From NCBI RefSeq assembly GCF_947500075.1, contig NZ_CANMQS010000002.1, positions 744,001 through 808,000 on the forward strand: a DNA stretch of 64,000 bases, in the 5' to 3' direction. Shown piece after piece: positions 1 through 9,387 of this stretch. Within the stretch, counting starts at the first letter, position 1. Every line of letters begins with the position of its first letter. The notes beneath the pieces were generated by a model. It worked only from the letters and a program-made list of their open reading frames with translations. It was not told the origin of the DNA and did no database searches. The position numbers were made by a program, and so were the translations under genes. The stretch is from an uncultured Sulfitobacter sp. GTDB taxonomy: Bacteria; Pseudomonadota; Alphaproteobacteria; Rhodobacterales; Rhodobacteraceae.

Positions 1-96
1 CTCCCAGCCCTTTGCCGCGACATGTTTGGCAATCGCCTGCCGCAGGTCAATGGCGGCATGGTCGCTGGACAGAACGATACGTTTGTTGGTGGTCAT
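1..96 (-). CDS. rpiB: Ribose-5-phosphate isomerase B (N-terminal 32 residues only)
   Basis: Only the start of this gene is inside the window; the rest lies beyond position 1. The 32 visible residues begin MTTNKRIVLSSDHAAIDLRQ, which has the SSDHAA motif at the substrate-binding N-terminus of the RpiB/LacA/LacB family. These enzymes interconvert ribose-5-phosphate and ribulose-5-phosphate in the cytosol. The ATG at 96 is 27 nt downstream of the sufS stop on the same strand, so it may be the last gene of the suf transcript, although no clear Shine-Dalgarno is visible. Truncation by the window edge limits the call. Confidence 0.8.
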   Translation of the reverse strand, partial: MTTNKRIVLSSDHAAIDLRQAIAKHVAAKGWE

Positions 97-123
97 AAGG
101 AGCAGTCCCGTTGTGCGGTTAGG

Positions 124-1343
<1,220 letters not shown>

Positions 1344-1344
<1 letters not shown>

Positions 1345-1925
1345 CAGCTCATTACTCCCTGGGCGCTCAGCCCGATCAAAGACAAAAAGATACTCAGCCC
1401 CAGCACCAGCCCGACAGCCGCGATCACCACAACCGCGATGCCATGCCCGGCGGTGGGCAGGCGGCCCGCAGCGGCGATGAAGTTAAACATAATCCACAGC
1501 CCCCAGATGCCCACAACGATGGTCAAAAGCACACCAAGAAGAGGCAAGGCAAGGGTGATGATCAACAGCGCCAACTGCGCCACGGCGCGCAGGATCTGCA
1601 ACCAGACCATCACGCTCAGCATGTCCCACAGATCACCTGTGCCGCCCAGGGCACGGGCGACCCAATGCAAGGCGTGCACAAAGACGACCAGGCCGCCTGC
1701 AACGATCACAAACAGAACTAGTGGTCGGCTGGCAAAGGACGGAATGCCGATCGTCGGTTCCGACAGATACAGCATCAACTGCATCACCAGCGCATAAAGG
1801 GCCGCGCCCAACAGCAACCCGGTCCACAGCACGTCCCGCTTGAGCCCCAACGACATGATGTATTCCGCCGCCTCACGCGGCTGGCGCAGCGTGGTCTGGA
1901 TCAGCGGCATCAAAGCGATGTCCAT
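1344..1925 (-). CDS. YIP1-family membrane protein
   Basis: A predicted 193-residue inner-membrane protein with about five hydrophobic segments and short loops, resembling the YIP1 family (Yip1-like domain of bacterial small membrane proteins). An in-frame start 17 codons upstream exists, but the ATG at 1925 overlaps the preceding stop as TAATG, so that start is preferred. It is the second of two adjacent proteins of this type between sufD and sufS. The family has no established biochemical role in bacteria. Its place in the suf operon suggests, but does not show, a link with Fe-S or iron metabolism at the membrane. Confidence 0.8.
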
Positions 1926-2416
1926 TACGCAGCCTCTGTTCGGGCGGCGACCAGCAGGCCGGAAATCCAGAACCATCCGAAGACGGCCAGCCAGATGAAG
2001 CTGACAAGCTGCAACTGCACCCCCTGCCCGATCAGGCCGGCCACAAGCCCAAAAAGCAACATCACCGGCGCGGAGGCAAGCAGCGCCCAGAACAGCGTAA
2101 ACCGTACTTCAAATCCGCTGACCGGCATCCGGGCCACTTTGGTGACGACCCAGATTAATGCGGCCAGGCCATAGAGCAGCAGTGGTATGATAAATATAAA
2201 CAAAAACGCGCTCCAGTAGAGCCGCGCTTCCAACGGGCCAGCCGGGTTCAGCTGCGCTTCCCGCGCCTGATAGGGGGCGGCGGCGATGAACATCAACACC
2301 CCCGCAATCAGCACGAACAGCAGCGCCCGCACTTCGTTCCGCCCCTGAGCCAAGAACCGCCCAATTACCTTGGACGGTCCTTTGTAGGTCGCAACAATGT
2401 CGCTGGTCAGCGCCAT
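1925..2416 (-). CDS. YIP1-family membrane protein
   Basis: A 163-residue integral membrane protein with four or five hydrophobic segments (for example LLFVLIAGVLMFIAAAP near the N-terminus), similar in size and layout to the next gene and probably its paralogue. The chosen ATG at 2416 overlaps the sufD stop (TGATG); an upstream in-frame start would extend eight residues into sufD. Coupling at both ends makes it an obligate member of the suf transcript. No catalytic motif is visible, and its function is unknown. Confidence 0.78.
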   Translation of the reverse strand: MALTSDIVATYKGPSKVIGRFLAQGRNEVRALLFVLIAGVLMFIAAAPYQAREAQLNPAGPLEARLYWSAFLFIFIIPLLLYGLAALIWVVTKVARMPVSGFEVRFTLFWALLASAPVMLLFGLVAGLIGQGVQLQLVSFIWLAVFGWFWISGLLVAARTEAA

Positions 2417-3696
2417 CAGCCGCGCCGTCGCGCGAGCCATTCGGCCATGCGGCCGTTGATCTCATCACGCAGTTCTTCGGCTTCAATCTCTTCCACCGCT
2501 TCAGCAAGGAATGACAGTGTCAGCATGTCCGTCGCTTCGGCTTCCGGCACGCCGCGTGCGCGCAGATAGAACAACGCATCTTCGTCAATCGCACCAGACG
2601 TCGAACCATGCGAACAGGCCACATCATCCGCGTAGATCTCAAGCTCCGGCTTGGCGAGGAACTGGCTGTCGCCGTCCAGCAACAAGGATTGGCTGATCTG
2701 ATAGCCATCGGTCTTCTGCGCGCCTTCTTTCACAAGGATCTTGCCCTGAAAGACACCCGTCGCCCCGTTGCAAAGCACCTTCTTGAACACCTGACGGCTT
2801 TCGCAATTCACCGCGTCATGGGTGACGAAGACCGTGTCATCGTGATGAAATGCGCCGTCGCCCACACAGGCACCGGCCACATGGGCCTGCGCGTCATCGC
2901 CGGTCAGCTCAAGGATACACTCATTGCGCGTCAGCACACCGTTGGCGGTCAGGGTGAAGCTCTTGAACACCGATTCCGCGCCCAGACGCGCAAAGATATG
3001 CGTCGCCGCACACCGTTCATGGTCGCGGCCCTGCGCGCGGATGTGGTGGAACTGCGCATTGTCCGCAACCTCCACTTCCATCAGCTTGTTGAACCGCGCC
3101 GCCGCCGGGCCATTCTCCAGCACCGTCAGCGATGCCCCTGCGTCCAACTTGATGCAATGGTGTAGCACCGCGTCAGAACGCTCTGATTTATGGAGGTAAA
3201 TCAGGCTTACGGGTTTGCTGGGCTGGCCCGTCACATGGATCAGGACGCCATCGGTTGCAAAGGCGGTGTTCAACGCGGCCAGTGGCCGTTCCACCGGATC
3301 CTGCCCCCGCAGTTCAAGCGCGCCATACAGATCCCGCGCCCAATGCAGATCGCTGGTGGCATCCGCCAAACGCTCAATCGTGATCCCCTCAAGGCTCAGA
3401 TCGTCAGAGGCCTCTGCATCAAACACACCGTCGACAAAGACAACCCGCAGACGGTCCACGTCACCGAAAATGGGTGCTTCATCGGGATCGAATACCGCTG
3501 CTGTCGGCGCAGGCATCTGGGTCAGCGTATCAGGCCGGGTGAACTTCCAATATTCATCACGGCGGTCCGGCACGCCCATCGCGCGCAGCCGGGCCAGCGC
3601 GTCCTTGCGTGCGGCCACGCTCCAGCCTGTGTCAGGCATGGCATGCGCGGCAATCATCGCCTCTGTCGGGTTTGGCTTTGGTGCTGCTTCGCCCAT
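2416..3696 (-). CDS. sufD: SufD, Fe-S cluster assembly scaffold subunit
   Basis: A 426-residue partner of SufB and SufC in the SufBC2D scaffold, where nascent Fe-S clusters are built. The C-terminal half has the beta-helix core, and the conserved motif CSHGSTSGAIDEDALFYL near residues 360-380 carries the histidine implicated in cluster assembly in SufD. The N-terminus (about 1-70) is a helical region typical of SufD rather than SufB. The ATG at 3696 overlaps the sufC stop as TAATG. The next gene begins inside its stop codon. Confidence 0.95.
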   Translation of the reverse strand: MGEAAPKPNPTEAMIAAHAMPDTGWSVAARKDALARLRAMGVPDRRDEYWKFTRPDTLTQMPAPTAAVFDPDEAPIFGDVDRLRVVFVDGVFDAEASDDLSLEGITIERLADATSDLHWARDLYGALELRGQDPVERPLAALNTAFATDGVLIHVTGQPSKPVSLIYLHKSERSDAVLHHCIKLDAGASLTVLENGPAAARFNKLMEVEVADNAQFHHIRAQGRDHERCAATHIFARLGAESVFKSFTLTANGVLTRNECILELTGDDAQAHVAGACVGDGAFHHDDTVFVTHDAVNCESRQVFKKVLCNGATGVFQGKILVKEGAQKTDGYQISQSLLLDGDSQFLAKPELEIYADDVACSHGSTSGAIDEDALFYLRARGVPEAEATDMLTLSFLAEAVEEIEAEELRDEINGRMAEWLARRRG

Positions 3697-4451
3697 TACG
3701 CCATCTCCGCCAGAATGTTGCCGTAGCCGTTCTTCTCCACTTCCAGCGCCAGCTCCGGTCCGCCGGATTTGACGATCCGCCCGTCGGCCATGATGTGCAC
3801 AACGTCAGGTTTGATGTGGTCCAGCAGACGCTGATAGTGGGTGATCACCAGAAACCCCCGCCCTTCGGAGCGCAGCGCATTCACGCCTTCGGACACCAGT
3901 TTCATCGCGTCCACGTCCAGCCCGGAATCGGTTTCATCCAGAATGCACATCTTTGGCTCCAGCATGGCCATTTGCAGGATCTCGTTGCGTTTCTTCTCCC
4001 CACCGGAGAAGCCCACGTTCACCGGGCGCTTGAGCATATCTGCGTCGATCTTCAACGACTTCGCCCGCTCCCGCACAGCCTTGAGGAATTCGGCCGCTGA
4101 CATCTCTTCCTCGTCCCGCGCCTTGCGCTGTGCGTTCACTGCCGTACGCAGGAAGGTCATGTTGCCCACGCCGGGGATCTCCACCGGGTACTGGAACGCC
4201 AGGAAAAGGCCCGCCGCGGCGCGCTCTTCAGGTTCCATGTCCAGCAGATCCTCGCCTTCCAGCTCAGCGCTGCCTTCGGTCACCTCATAGCCGTCCTTGC
4301 CGGACAGCACATAGGACAAGGTCGATTTGCCCGATCCGTTGGGACCCATGATCGCATGCACCTTGCCCGCTTCAACTTCCAGGTTCACACCTTTGAGGAT
4401 CTGCTTGTCCTCTTCTTCCAGCTTCACGTTCAGGTTCTTGATGCTCAGCAT
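3696..4451 (-). CDS. sufC: SufC, ATPase of the SufBCD complex
   Basis: An ABC-type ATPase of 251 residues that drives conformational change of the SufBD heterodimer. It has Walker A GPNGSGKST (36-44), signature GFSGGEKKR (147-155), Walker B leading into DETDSGLD (172-179), and the switch histidine in ITHYQR. It has no membrane segments, as expected for a soluble Suf component. The ATG at 4451 is preferred over one 13 codons upstream because AAAGGAGAG lies at the right distance. The 49-nt gap to the preceding methyltransferase is one of the few gaps in the operon, and this strong ribosome site suggests independent initiation. Confidence 0.97.
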   Translation of the reverse strand: MLSIKNLNVKLEEEDKQILKGVNLEVEAGKVHAIMGPNGSGKSTLSYVLSGKDGYEVTEGSAELEGEDLLDMEPEERAAAGLFLAFQYPVEIPGVGNMTFLRTAVNAQRKARDEEEMSAAEFLKAVRERAKSLKIDADMLKRPVNVGFSGGEKKRNEILQMAMLEPKMCILDETDSGLDVDAMKLVSEGVNALRSEGRGFLVITHYQRLLDHIKPDVVHIMADGRIVKSGGPELALEVEKNGYGNILAEMA

Positions 4452-4500
4452 TTCTCTCTCCTTTACAGGCACATAGGGCCTCTTTTTCATCTACAGCGGG

Positions 4501-5436
4501 TCAGCGCTGCATCCATCTCGGCAGTTGTTTCAAAAAGTCCTGGCTTGCCGTTTCCGGCAAGACCTCGCGCGCGATCAGCGCGTCTAGGCAATGGAACGTC
4601 AGATCAAGGCTGTCGAACACACCCGCCGCCGCCACGGCAAGTCGCTTGATCTGCGCATCGCTCCAATCGTCCATCTTCAGCGGGTCGCGGATATAGACCG
4701 CGTCGCCATCCATCAGCTGGTTCTTCAGACGTGGCTTGAACATCTGTTGCTGCACGCTGCTGGCCGCAGGCACGGATTTCGCGAACATCAGCTTGTGCAG
4801 GGCAAACCCCTGCCCGCGCAGTTCCGCATCCAGATCACCCCAGAGCGGCTCATCCTCATAGATCGGTGAAAACCGCACTTCGGTCACAACAGCCACCGCA
4901 TCCGACAGTTTCTTACGGCCGGTCTGGAACACATCCAGCTCCCCGCCCTGAATGTCGATCTTGAGCACATCCGGTTTCGGCAGTTCCTTGGCCGGGATCT
5001 TGTCGAGGGAGATCAGGTCAATCTCAATCGGATCGCGCTGCTTGCCATGCCACCCGGGCCGCCCCAGATAGGTCACGCCTGCCTTGTCAATCGGCAGGAT
5101 GGAGCCAAGCCCAGACCGTGGATGGCCGTAAAACAGCCCCTTGCCTGTCTTGCCCACCGCGCGCTGCACGAAATGCGACCCCGGCAGCGGGTCTTTCATC
5201 AGTTCGGCAAAGGCAGTCGGTTCCGGTTCAAACCCCCAAACCTCACAGCCGCCCATTTTCTGCAATTCTGTATAGTCCGGCACATTGATCGGGTTCGCGC
5301 CCACATCGGCAATGCGCAGGGGCCGATCCACCTCCAGCATTTCAATCAGGAACCGCAGACGGTTCTGAAACCCGGCCACAGCCGCACCGGGCGTTTCCTG
5401 ATCTTCAACCATCGTCATGTCGTTATCTGTAGGCAT
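4501..5436 (-). CDS. FkbM-family SAM-dependent methyltransferase inside the suf operon
   Basis: A 311-residue predicted class I methyltransferase. SAM-binding motif I is ADVGAN (43-48), the motif II acidic residue is E70 in GFEPEP, and the FkbM-family signatures KIDIQGGE (159-166) and EVRFSPIYED (186-195) are present. FkbM-type enzymes usually O-methylate sugars or polyketides, often in surface glycan pathways. Here it lies between ybjQ and sufC, all on the same strand, with 21 nt to ybjQ and 49 nt to sufC. Nothing in the sequence gives its substrate. The C-terminal 80 residues extend beyond the core domain. Confidence 0.82.
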   Translation of the reverse strand: MPTDNDMTMVEDQETPGAAVAGFQNRLRFLIEMLEVDRPLRIADVGANPINVPDYTELQKMGGCEVWGFEPEPTAFAELMKDPLPGSHFVQRAVGKTGKGLFYGHPRSGLGSILPIDKAGVTYLGRPGWHGKQRDPIEIDLISLDKIPAKELPKPDVLKIDIQGGELDVFQTGRKKLSDAVAVVTEVRFSPIYEDEPLWGDLDAELRGQGFALHKLMFAKSVPAASSVQQQMFKPRLKNQLMDGDAVYIRDPLKMDDWSDAQIKRLAVAAAGVFDSLDLTFHCLDALIAREVLPETASQDFLKQLPRWMQR

Positions 5437-5457
5437 CTGCTGATCCTGATCCGCCGC

Positions 5458-5769
5458 TCAAAGGGTTACAGCCGTGCCGGAAACGGACACCATCAGCATG
5501 CTGTCGCCCACCACTTCGTAATCCAGATCCACTCCCACAACCGCATGGGCACCCAAGGCCGCCGCCCGCTCTTCCAGCTCGCGCATGGCTTCGTCGCGGG
5601 CGTCTTTCAGCTTGGTCTCATAGGCACCAGAGCGCCCGCCGACGATGTCGGTGACCGAGGCGAAAAAATCCCGCACCACGTTGGCCCCCATGATGGCCTC
5701 GCCCACAACAATGCCCTTGTAGCCTGCGATGGGACGCCCTTCGATGGTATGTGTTGTTGTCAGGATCAT
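5458..5769 (-). CDS. YbjQ/UPF0145 family protein
   Basis: A 103-residue cytosolic protein of the YbjQ (UPF0145) family. It has the N-terminal TTTHTIEG strand, the [15 protein letters not shown] segment and the central GGRSGAYE motif that define the family, which forms pentamer-like rings and is often annotated as a putative heavy-metal-binding domain. Its biochemical role is not known. The ATG at 5769 overlaps the stop of the small membrane protein upstream by four bases (ATGA), so the two are coupled. Confidence 0.85.
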   Translation of the reverse strand: MILTTTHTIEGRPIAGYKGIVVGEAIMGANVVRDFFASVTDIVGGRSGAYETKLKDARDEAMRELEERAAALGAHAVVGVDLDYEVVGDSMLMVSVSGTAVTL

Positions 5770-5951
5770 TCACGGTCCCCTTTGAACATGATGAGCGCGA
5801 CCTGAATTGCCGCGTAGACCATTGCAAACACGATGCTGGAAAAGATCGCGGACCAGAGTGCAGCGCTGCCAAAGCCATCTCCCCTGACAACGAGGATGAC
5901 AACAAAGAAGACGGCAGTTGCAACCGCAGTGCTCCGCGCAAGCTTCGGCAT
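5766..5951 (-). CDS. Small membrane protein between sufB and ybjQ
   Basis: A 61-residue protein with two predicted membrane helices (about 10-23 and 32-55) and a short charged tail, MFKGDRE. I do not recognise a family. The ATG at 5951 overlaps the sufB stop as TAATG, and its own stop overlaps the ybjQ start as ATGA. This double coupling is strong evidence that the short frame is translated. It may form a unit with YbjQ, since both sit together within the suf transcript. Confidence 0.72.
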   Translation of the reverse strand: MPKLARSTAVATAVFFVVILVVRGDGFGSAALWSAIFSSIVFAMVYAAIQVALIMFKGDRE

Positions 5952-7483
5952 TACCCCACAGAACCCTCAAGCGAGATCGCCACAAGCGCCTGCGCTTCCA
6001 TCGCAAATTCCATCGGCAGCGCCTGCAACACGTCTTTGCAGAACCCGTTCACCACCAGCGCCACGGCTTCTTCCTCATCCATGCCACGCGCCCGGCAATA
6101 GAACATCTGATCGTCGTCCACTTTTGACGTCGTCGCCTCATGCTCTACCCGCGAAGAGTTGTTCTTGACCTCAATGTAAGGCACCGTATGCGCCCCGCAT
6201 TTGTCACCGATCAGCAAGCTGTCACACTGGGTATAATTGCGCGATTCCTTGGCCTTGGGGTGCATCGACACCAAGCCGCGATAGGTGTTCTGCGCCTTGC
6301 CCGCCGAAATTCCCTTGGAGACAATCCGCGATTTGGTTCGCTTGCCCAGATGGATCATCTTGGTGCCGGTATCGGCCTGCTGCATGTTGTTGGCGATGGC
6401 GATGGAGTAGAACTCCCCCTGGCTGTCATCCCCCCGCAAAATGCAGGACGGATACTTCCACGTCACCGCAGAGCCTGTCTCAACCTGCGTCCACATCACC
6501 TTCGCCCGGTCGCCCCGACAATCGGCACGTTTGGTCACGAAGTTATAGATCCCGCCCTTGCCGTTCTCATCACCGGGATACCAGTTCTGCACGGTGGAGT
6601 ATTTCACCTCTGCATCTTCCTCGATGATGATCTCCACCACCGCCGCGTGCAGCTGCGACTCGTCGCGCTGCGGCGCCGTGCAGCCCTCAAGATAGGAGAC
6701 ATAGGACCCCTTGTCGGCAATGATCAGCGTCCGCTCGAACTGGCCCGTGTTCTCCGCATTGATGCGGAAATAGGTGCTCAATTCCATCGGGCAACGCACG
6801 CCCGGCGGGACATAGACAAACGACCCGTCTGAAAACACTGCCGAATTCAGCGTCGCATAGAAATTGTCAGACACCGGCACAACCGACCCGAGATACTTCT
6901 TCACCAACTCCGGATAATCCTTGATCGCCTCGGAGATGGAGCAGAAGATCACCCCCGCCTTGGCCAGTTCATCACGGAACGTCGTCCCCACGGAAACGGA
7001 ATCAAACACCGCATCCACCGCCACCTTGCGCGGCTCGTTCGACATTTCCTCAGCGCCTTCGACGCCTGCCAGAATGGCCTGCTCCTTCAGCGGAATGCCC
7101 AGTTTCTTGTAGGTTTCCAGCAACTTGGGATCCACGTCATCCAACGACTTGGGCTTTTCGGCCATGCTCTTGGGCCGGGCGTAGTAATACTGGTCCTGAA
7201 AATCGATCTCAGGATAATCCACCATCGCCCAATCAGGTTCTTCCTTGGTCAGCCAGCGACGATAGGCTTCCAGCCGCCATTCGGTCATCCACTCCGGCTC
7301 TTCATTCTTGCTGGAAATCAGCCGCACGATGTCTTCGTTCAGACCCAGCGGTGCATATTCCATCTCGATGTCCGTAGACCAGCCATGTTTATAGGCCCCG
7401 CCCACTTCGCGCACGGCATCAACGGTTTCCTGATCCACGCCCTCTTTGACGCTGTCATGCTCTTTAACGATGTCCAAGCTCAT
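5951..7483 (-). CDS. sufB: SufB, Fe-S cluster assembly scaffold subunit
   Basis: A 510-residue core scaffold of SufBC2D that receives persulfide sulfur and builds the cluster. Conserved features include [16 protein letters not shown], the segment [17 protein letters not shown] (which holds the cysteine corresponding to E. coli C405) and [13 protein letters not shown] (which holds the cluster-ligand glutamate). The length fits the alphaproteobacterial form with its longer N-terminus. The ATG at 7483 follows a GGAGAGG ribosome site. The cysteine desulfurase gene ends 21 nt upstream on the same strand. Confidence 0.97.
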   Translation of the reverse strand: MSLDIVKEHDSVKEGVDQETVDAVREVGGAYKHGWSTDIEMEYAPLGLNEDIVRLISSKNEEPEWMTEWRLEAYRRWLTKEEPDWAMVDYPEIDFQDQYYYARPKSMAEKPKSLDDVDPKLLETYKKLGIPLKEQAILAGVEGAEEMSNEPRKVAVDAVFDSVSVGTTFRDELAKAGVIFCSISEAIKDYPELVKKYLGSVVPVSDNFYATLNSAVFSDGSFVYVPPGVRCPMELSTYFRINAENTGQFERTLIIADKGSYVSYLEGCTAPQRDESQLHAAVVEIIIEEDAEVKYSTVQNWYPGDENGKGGIYNFVTKRADCRGDRAKVMWTQVETGSAVTWKYPSCILRGDDSQGEFYSIAIANNMQQADTGTKMIHLGKRTKSRIVSKGISAGKAQNTYRGLVSMHPKAKESRNYTQCDSLLIGDKCGAHTVPYIEVKNNSSRVEHEATTSKVDDDQMFYCRARGMDEEEAVALVVNGFCKDVLQALPMEFAMEAQALVAISLEGSVG

Positions 7484-7504
7484 GTTCCCTCTCCGTTGGC
7501 ACGC

Positions 7505-8602
7505 CTATGCGGCCCGTTGCTCGTGTTTCCTGAGTTTCGCCAGCCACGCATCCGCAAAGCGCAAAACTTCATCTCTCGTCGTCTCCAGCCCCAACGACAC
7601 CCGGATGGCACTTGCCGCCTGTGTCTCGTCAAAGCCCATTGCCGTCAAAACCCGGCTGGCCTTTACCTTGCCGCTGGAACAGGCAGATCCGGCTGAGATC
7701 GCAAATCCGGCCAGATCCATCTGCATCACCTGCGTCTCTCCCTTCCATCCTTCGGTGAGGATGCAGGAGGTGTTCGGCAGGCGCGCAGCGGCTTTCCCGA
7801 CAAAAATAGTCTTATTTGAGCCAGCCTCAAGACTTAGTTCTAGAATATTTCTAAATTCGGCAATTTCTTCCCACCGCCCGGCCGCCACATCCCGGCCCGC
7901 TGCCTCAGCCCCCGCGCCGAACCCTGCGATTCCGATCATGTTTTCAGTGCCTGAGCGTCGGTTCATCTCCTGCCCGCCGCCTTTCAGCATGGGCTCCGGA
8001 TCATCGGCGGTGAAATTGATCAACGCGCCGATCCCCTTCGGCCCGCCCAGTTTGTGGGCGGACAGGATGGCGTAGGACGGTGTCTGCGCCCCATAGACAA
8101 CCGGCACCTTCCCAGCCATCTGCGTGATGTCGCAGACCACAGCTTTGCCCGGCGAACTGCCCACAACCGCCGAACCGGGTGCCATCACCCCCGTTTCACT
8201 GTTCGCGGCGGAAACCGCAATCAACCCGGGCGGCAAGGTCTCCCGCCACGCCGGATCCACCCTGCCGGACAGATCATACACCGACGCTAAAGCCACCTCA
8301 CTCCAAACCCCCAAACAATCATGCTCCGTCGGCAGCGCCGCAAAGACCCCGCCATGCCGCCCCTTCTGCGCCACAGACAACGCCGCCGCTTCCGTGGCCG
8401 ACGACGTGAAAATCACCTGCTGCACCCGACACCCGACCAAAGCCGCCACCTGCGCCCGCGCCTTCTCCACAAGGCCCTTGGCCGCACGCCCCTCTGCATG
8501 CACCGACGACGGGTTCCCCACCACATCCATCGCCGCAATCATCGCGTCCCGTGCCTCCGCCCGCAAAGGCGTGGTCGCATTATGATCGAGGTAAACCCTC
8601 AC
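7505..8602 (-). CDS. Cysteine desulfurase (IscS/NifS-like, group I)
   Basis: A 365-residue PLP enzyme, the second desulfurase of this operon. The N-terminal VYLDHNATTP motif, the PLP lysine K184 in SAHKLGGPKG and the catalytic cysteine C308 in the mobile loop SAGSACSSGK mark it as group I, unlike the group II SufS. I start it at the GTG at 8602, next to the family's first conserved residues. The GGAG and GAGGG ribosome site belongs to the 3' tail of an intergenic repeat (8606-8702). A TTG start one codon upstream, and another 17 codons upstream inside the repeat, are possible but less likely. It sits between iscR and sufB. Confidence 0.92.
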   Translation of the reverse strand: MRVYLDHNATTPLRAEARDAMIAAMDVVGNPSSVHAEGRAAKGLVEKARAQVAALVGCRVQQVIFTSSATEAAALSVAQKGRHGGVFAALPTEHDCLGVWSEVALASVYDLSGRVDPAWRETLPPGLIAVSAANSETGVMAPGSAVVGSSPGKAVVCDITQMAGKVPVVYGAQTPSYAILSAHKLGGPKGIGALINFTADDPEPMLKGGGQEMNRRSGTENMIGIAGFGAGAEAAGRDVAAGRWEEIAEFRNILELSLEAGSNKTIFVGKAAARLPNTSCILTEGWKGETQVMQMDLAGFAISAGSACSSGKVKASRVLTAMGFDETQAASAIRVSLGLETTRDEVLRFADAWLAKLRKHEQRAA

Positions 8603-8605
8603 CAA

Positions 8606-8702
8606 CCCTCTTTTCTCCAAAAATATCCCAGAGCGCGAGACAGCGTCTCGCAAAACCGATTTGGCGCAGACAAATCAATAAAATCAAACCGCGCTTGCGC
8701 GG
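8606..8702 (-). repeat. Structured intergenic repeat, copy 1 (iscR to desulfurase gap)
   Basis: Read on the minus strand, this element has a GC hairpin (CCGCGC-AA-GCGCGG, 8689-8702) and then a 19-base block, TGATTTTATTGATTTGTCT (8668-8686), identical to copy 2. Next come GCGCCAAATCGG, a second hairpin GCGAGAC-GCT-GTCTCGC (8635-8651), and the tail GGGATATTT-TTGGAGAAAAGAGGG. Copy 2 lies at 18590-18687 in plus orientation. The second hairpin of copy 2 reads GCGAGGC-GCT-GCCTCGC, a compensatory G-C for A-T change. The tail supplies the ribosome-binding site of the following gene. Confidence 0.8.
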
Positions 8703-8714
8703 CAATCAGATTCC

Positions 8715-9176
8715 TCATCCTTCATCCACCACATCAAAGAGGTTCGGCACCGCCGGGCATGGGGCCAGCTCATTGGCAATCACATCCGACAACCGCGTCT
8801 GATGCAAAAACACATAGACATGCGCGCTCAACCCTTCCCACAGCCGGTTGGTCAGGGACTGTGCGCGGCTGCCCGATGCCCCGCCAGAGGCCCCTGCCCC
8901 CTTGTGCATCGCATCCACCGTCTCATCCACGGCGGAAAGAACATCCACCACACGGATCTCCGACGCGGGTCGCGCCAGCCGGTAACCCCCACCCGGTCCG
9001 CGCACCGAGGTGACCAGTTCCGCGCGCCGCAGCTTGACGAACAATTGCTCCAGATAGGGCAAAGAGATCGACTGCCGGTCCGCAATCTCCCCCAGAGAGA
9101 CCAACCCGTCCTGCGCCGACAATGCGATGTCGGCAAGTGCCACCATCGCGTAACGGCCTTTGGTTGACAGTTTCAT
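8715..9176 (-). CDS. iscR: Rrf2-family regulator, IscR-like, single cysteine
   Basis: A 153-residue winged-helix regulator of the Rrf2 family and first gene of the suf transcript. The N-terminal DNA-binding region MKLSTKGRYAMVALADIA and the wing RGPGGGYRLARP match IscR. The three-cysteine cluster-binding loop of enterobacterial IscR (about 92-106) is replaced by a Gly/Ala/Ser-rich stretch, and the only cysteine is C140 near the C-terminus. A single-cysteine IscR that still binds a cluster has been described in Rhodobacter sphaeroides, so this is probably an iron-responsive repressor of its own operon. Confidence 0.9.
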   Translation of the reverse strand: MKLSTKGRYAMVALADIALSAQDGLVSLGEIADRQSISLPYLEQLFVKLRRAELVTSVRGPGGGYRLARPASEIRVVDVLSAVDETVDAMHKGAGASGGASGSRAQSLTNRLWEGLSAHVYVFLHQTRLSDVIANELAPCPAVPNLFDVVDEG

Positions 9177-9299
9177 CCGATCTCTCCCCGCAGCCCATGA
9201 CCTTCTGATCAGGCCGTTTTCCTACGCCTTACATTGACGCCGTGACGCGAAATGCCTACACGCAAAGCCTGTTGCGCTGGAACATATGCAACAGTCAGA

Positions 9300-9314
9300 T
9301 TAGAACCGTTCTAA
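9300..9314. promoter_or_regulatory. 15-bp inverted repeat resembling an Irr/iron-control box
   Basis: TTAGAAC-C-GTTCTAA is a perfect palindrome with one central base. It fits the TTAGAA-N3-TTCTAA pattern of Irr (iron control element) sites known upstream of iron genes in alphaproteobacteria. It lies 124 bp upstream of iscR and 73 bp upstream of the divergent hydrolase gene, so it could serve either. The assignment to Irr rests on pattern memory only. Confidence 0.6.
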
Positions 9315-9387
9315 GGTTTGCGCCCCGCGCCGTCAACACGGCCGTTGCCTGCATCAAAACCTTACGAACCCACAGGACAGGACGCCC

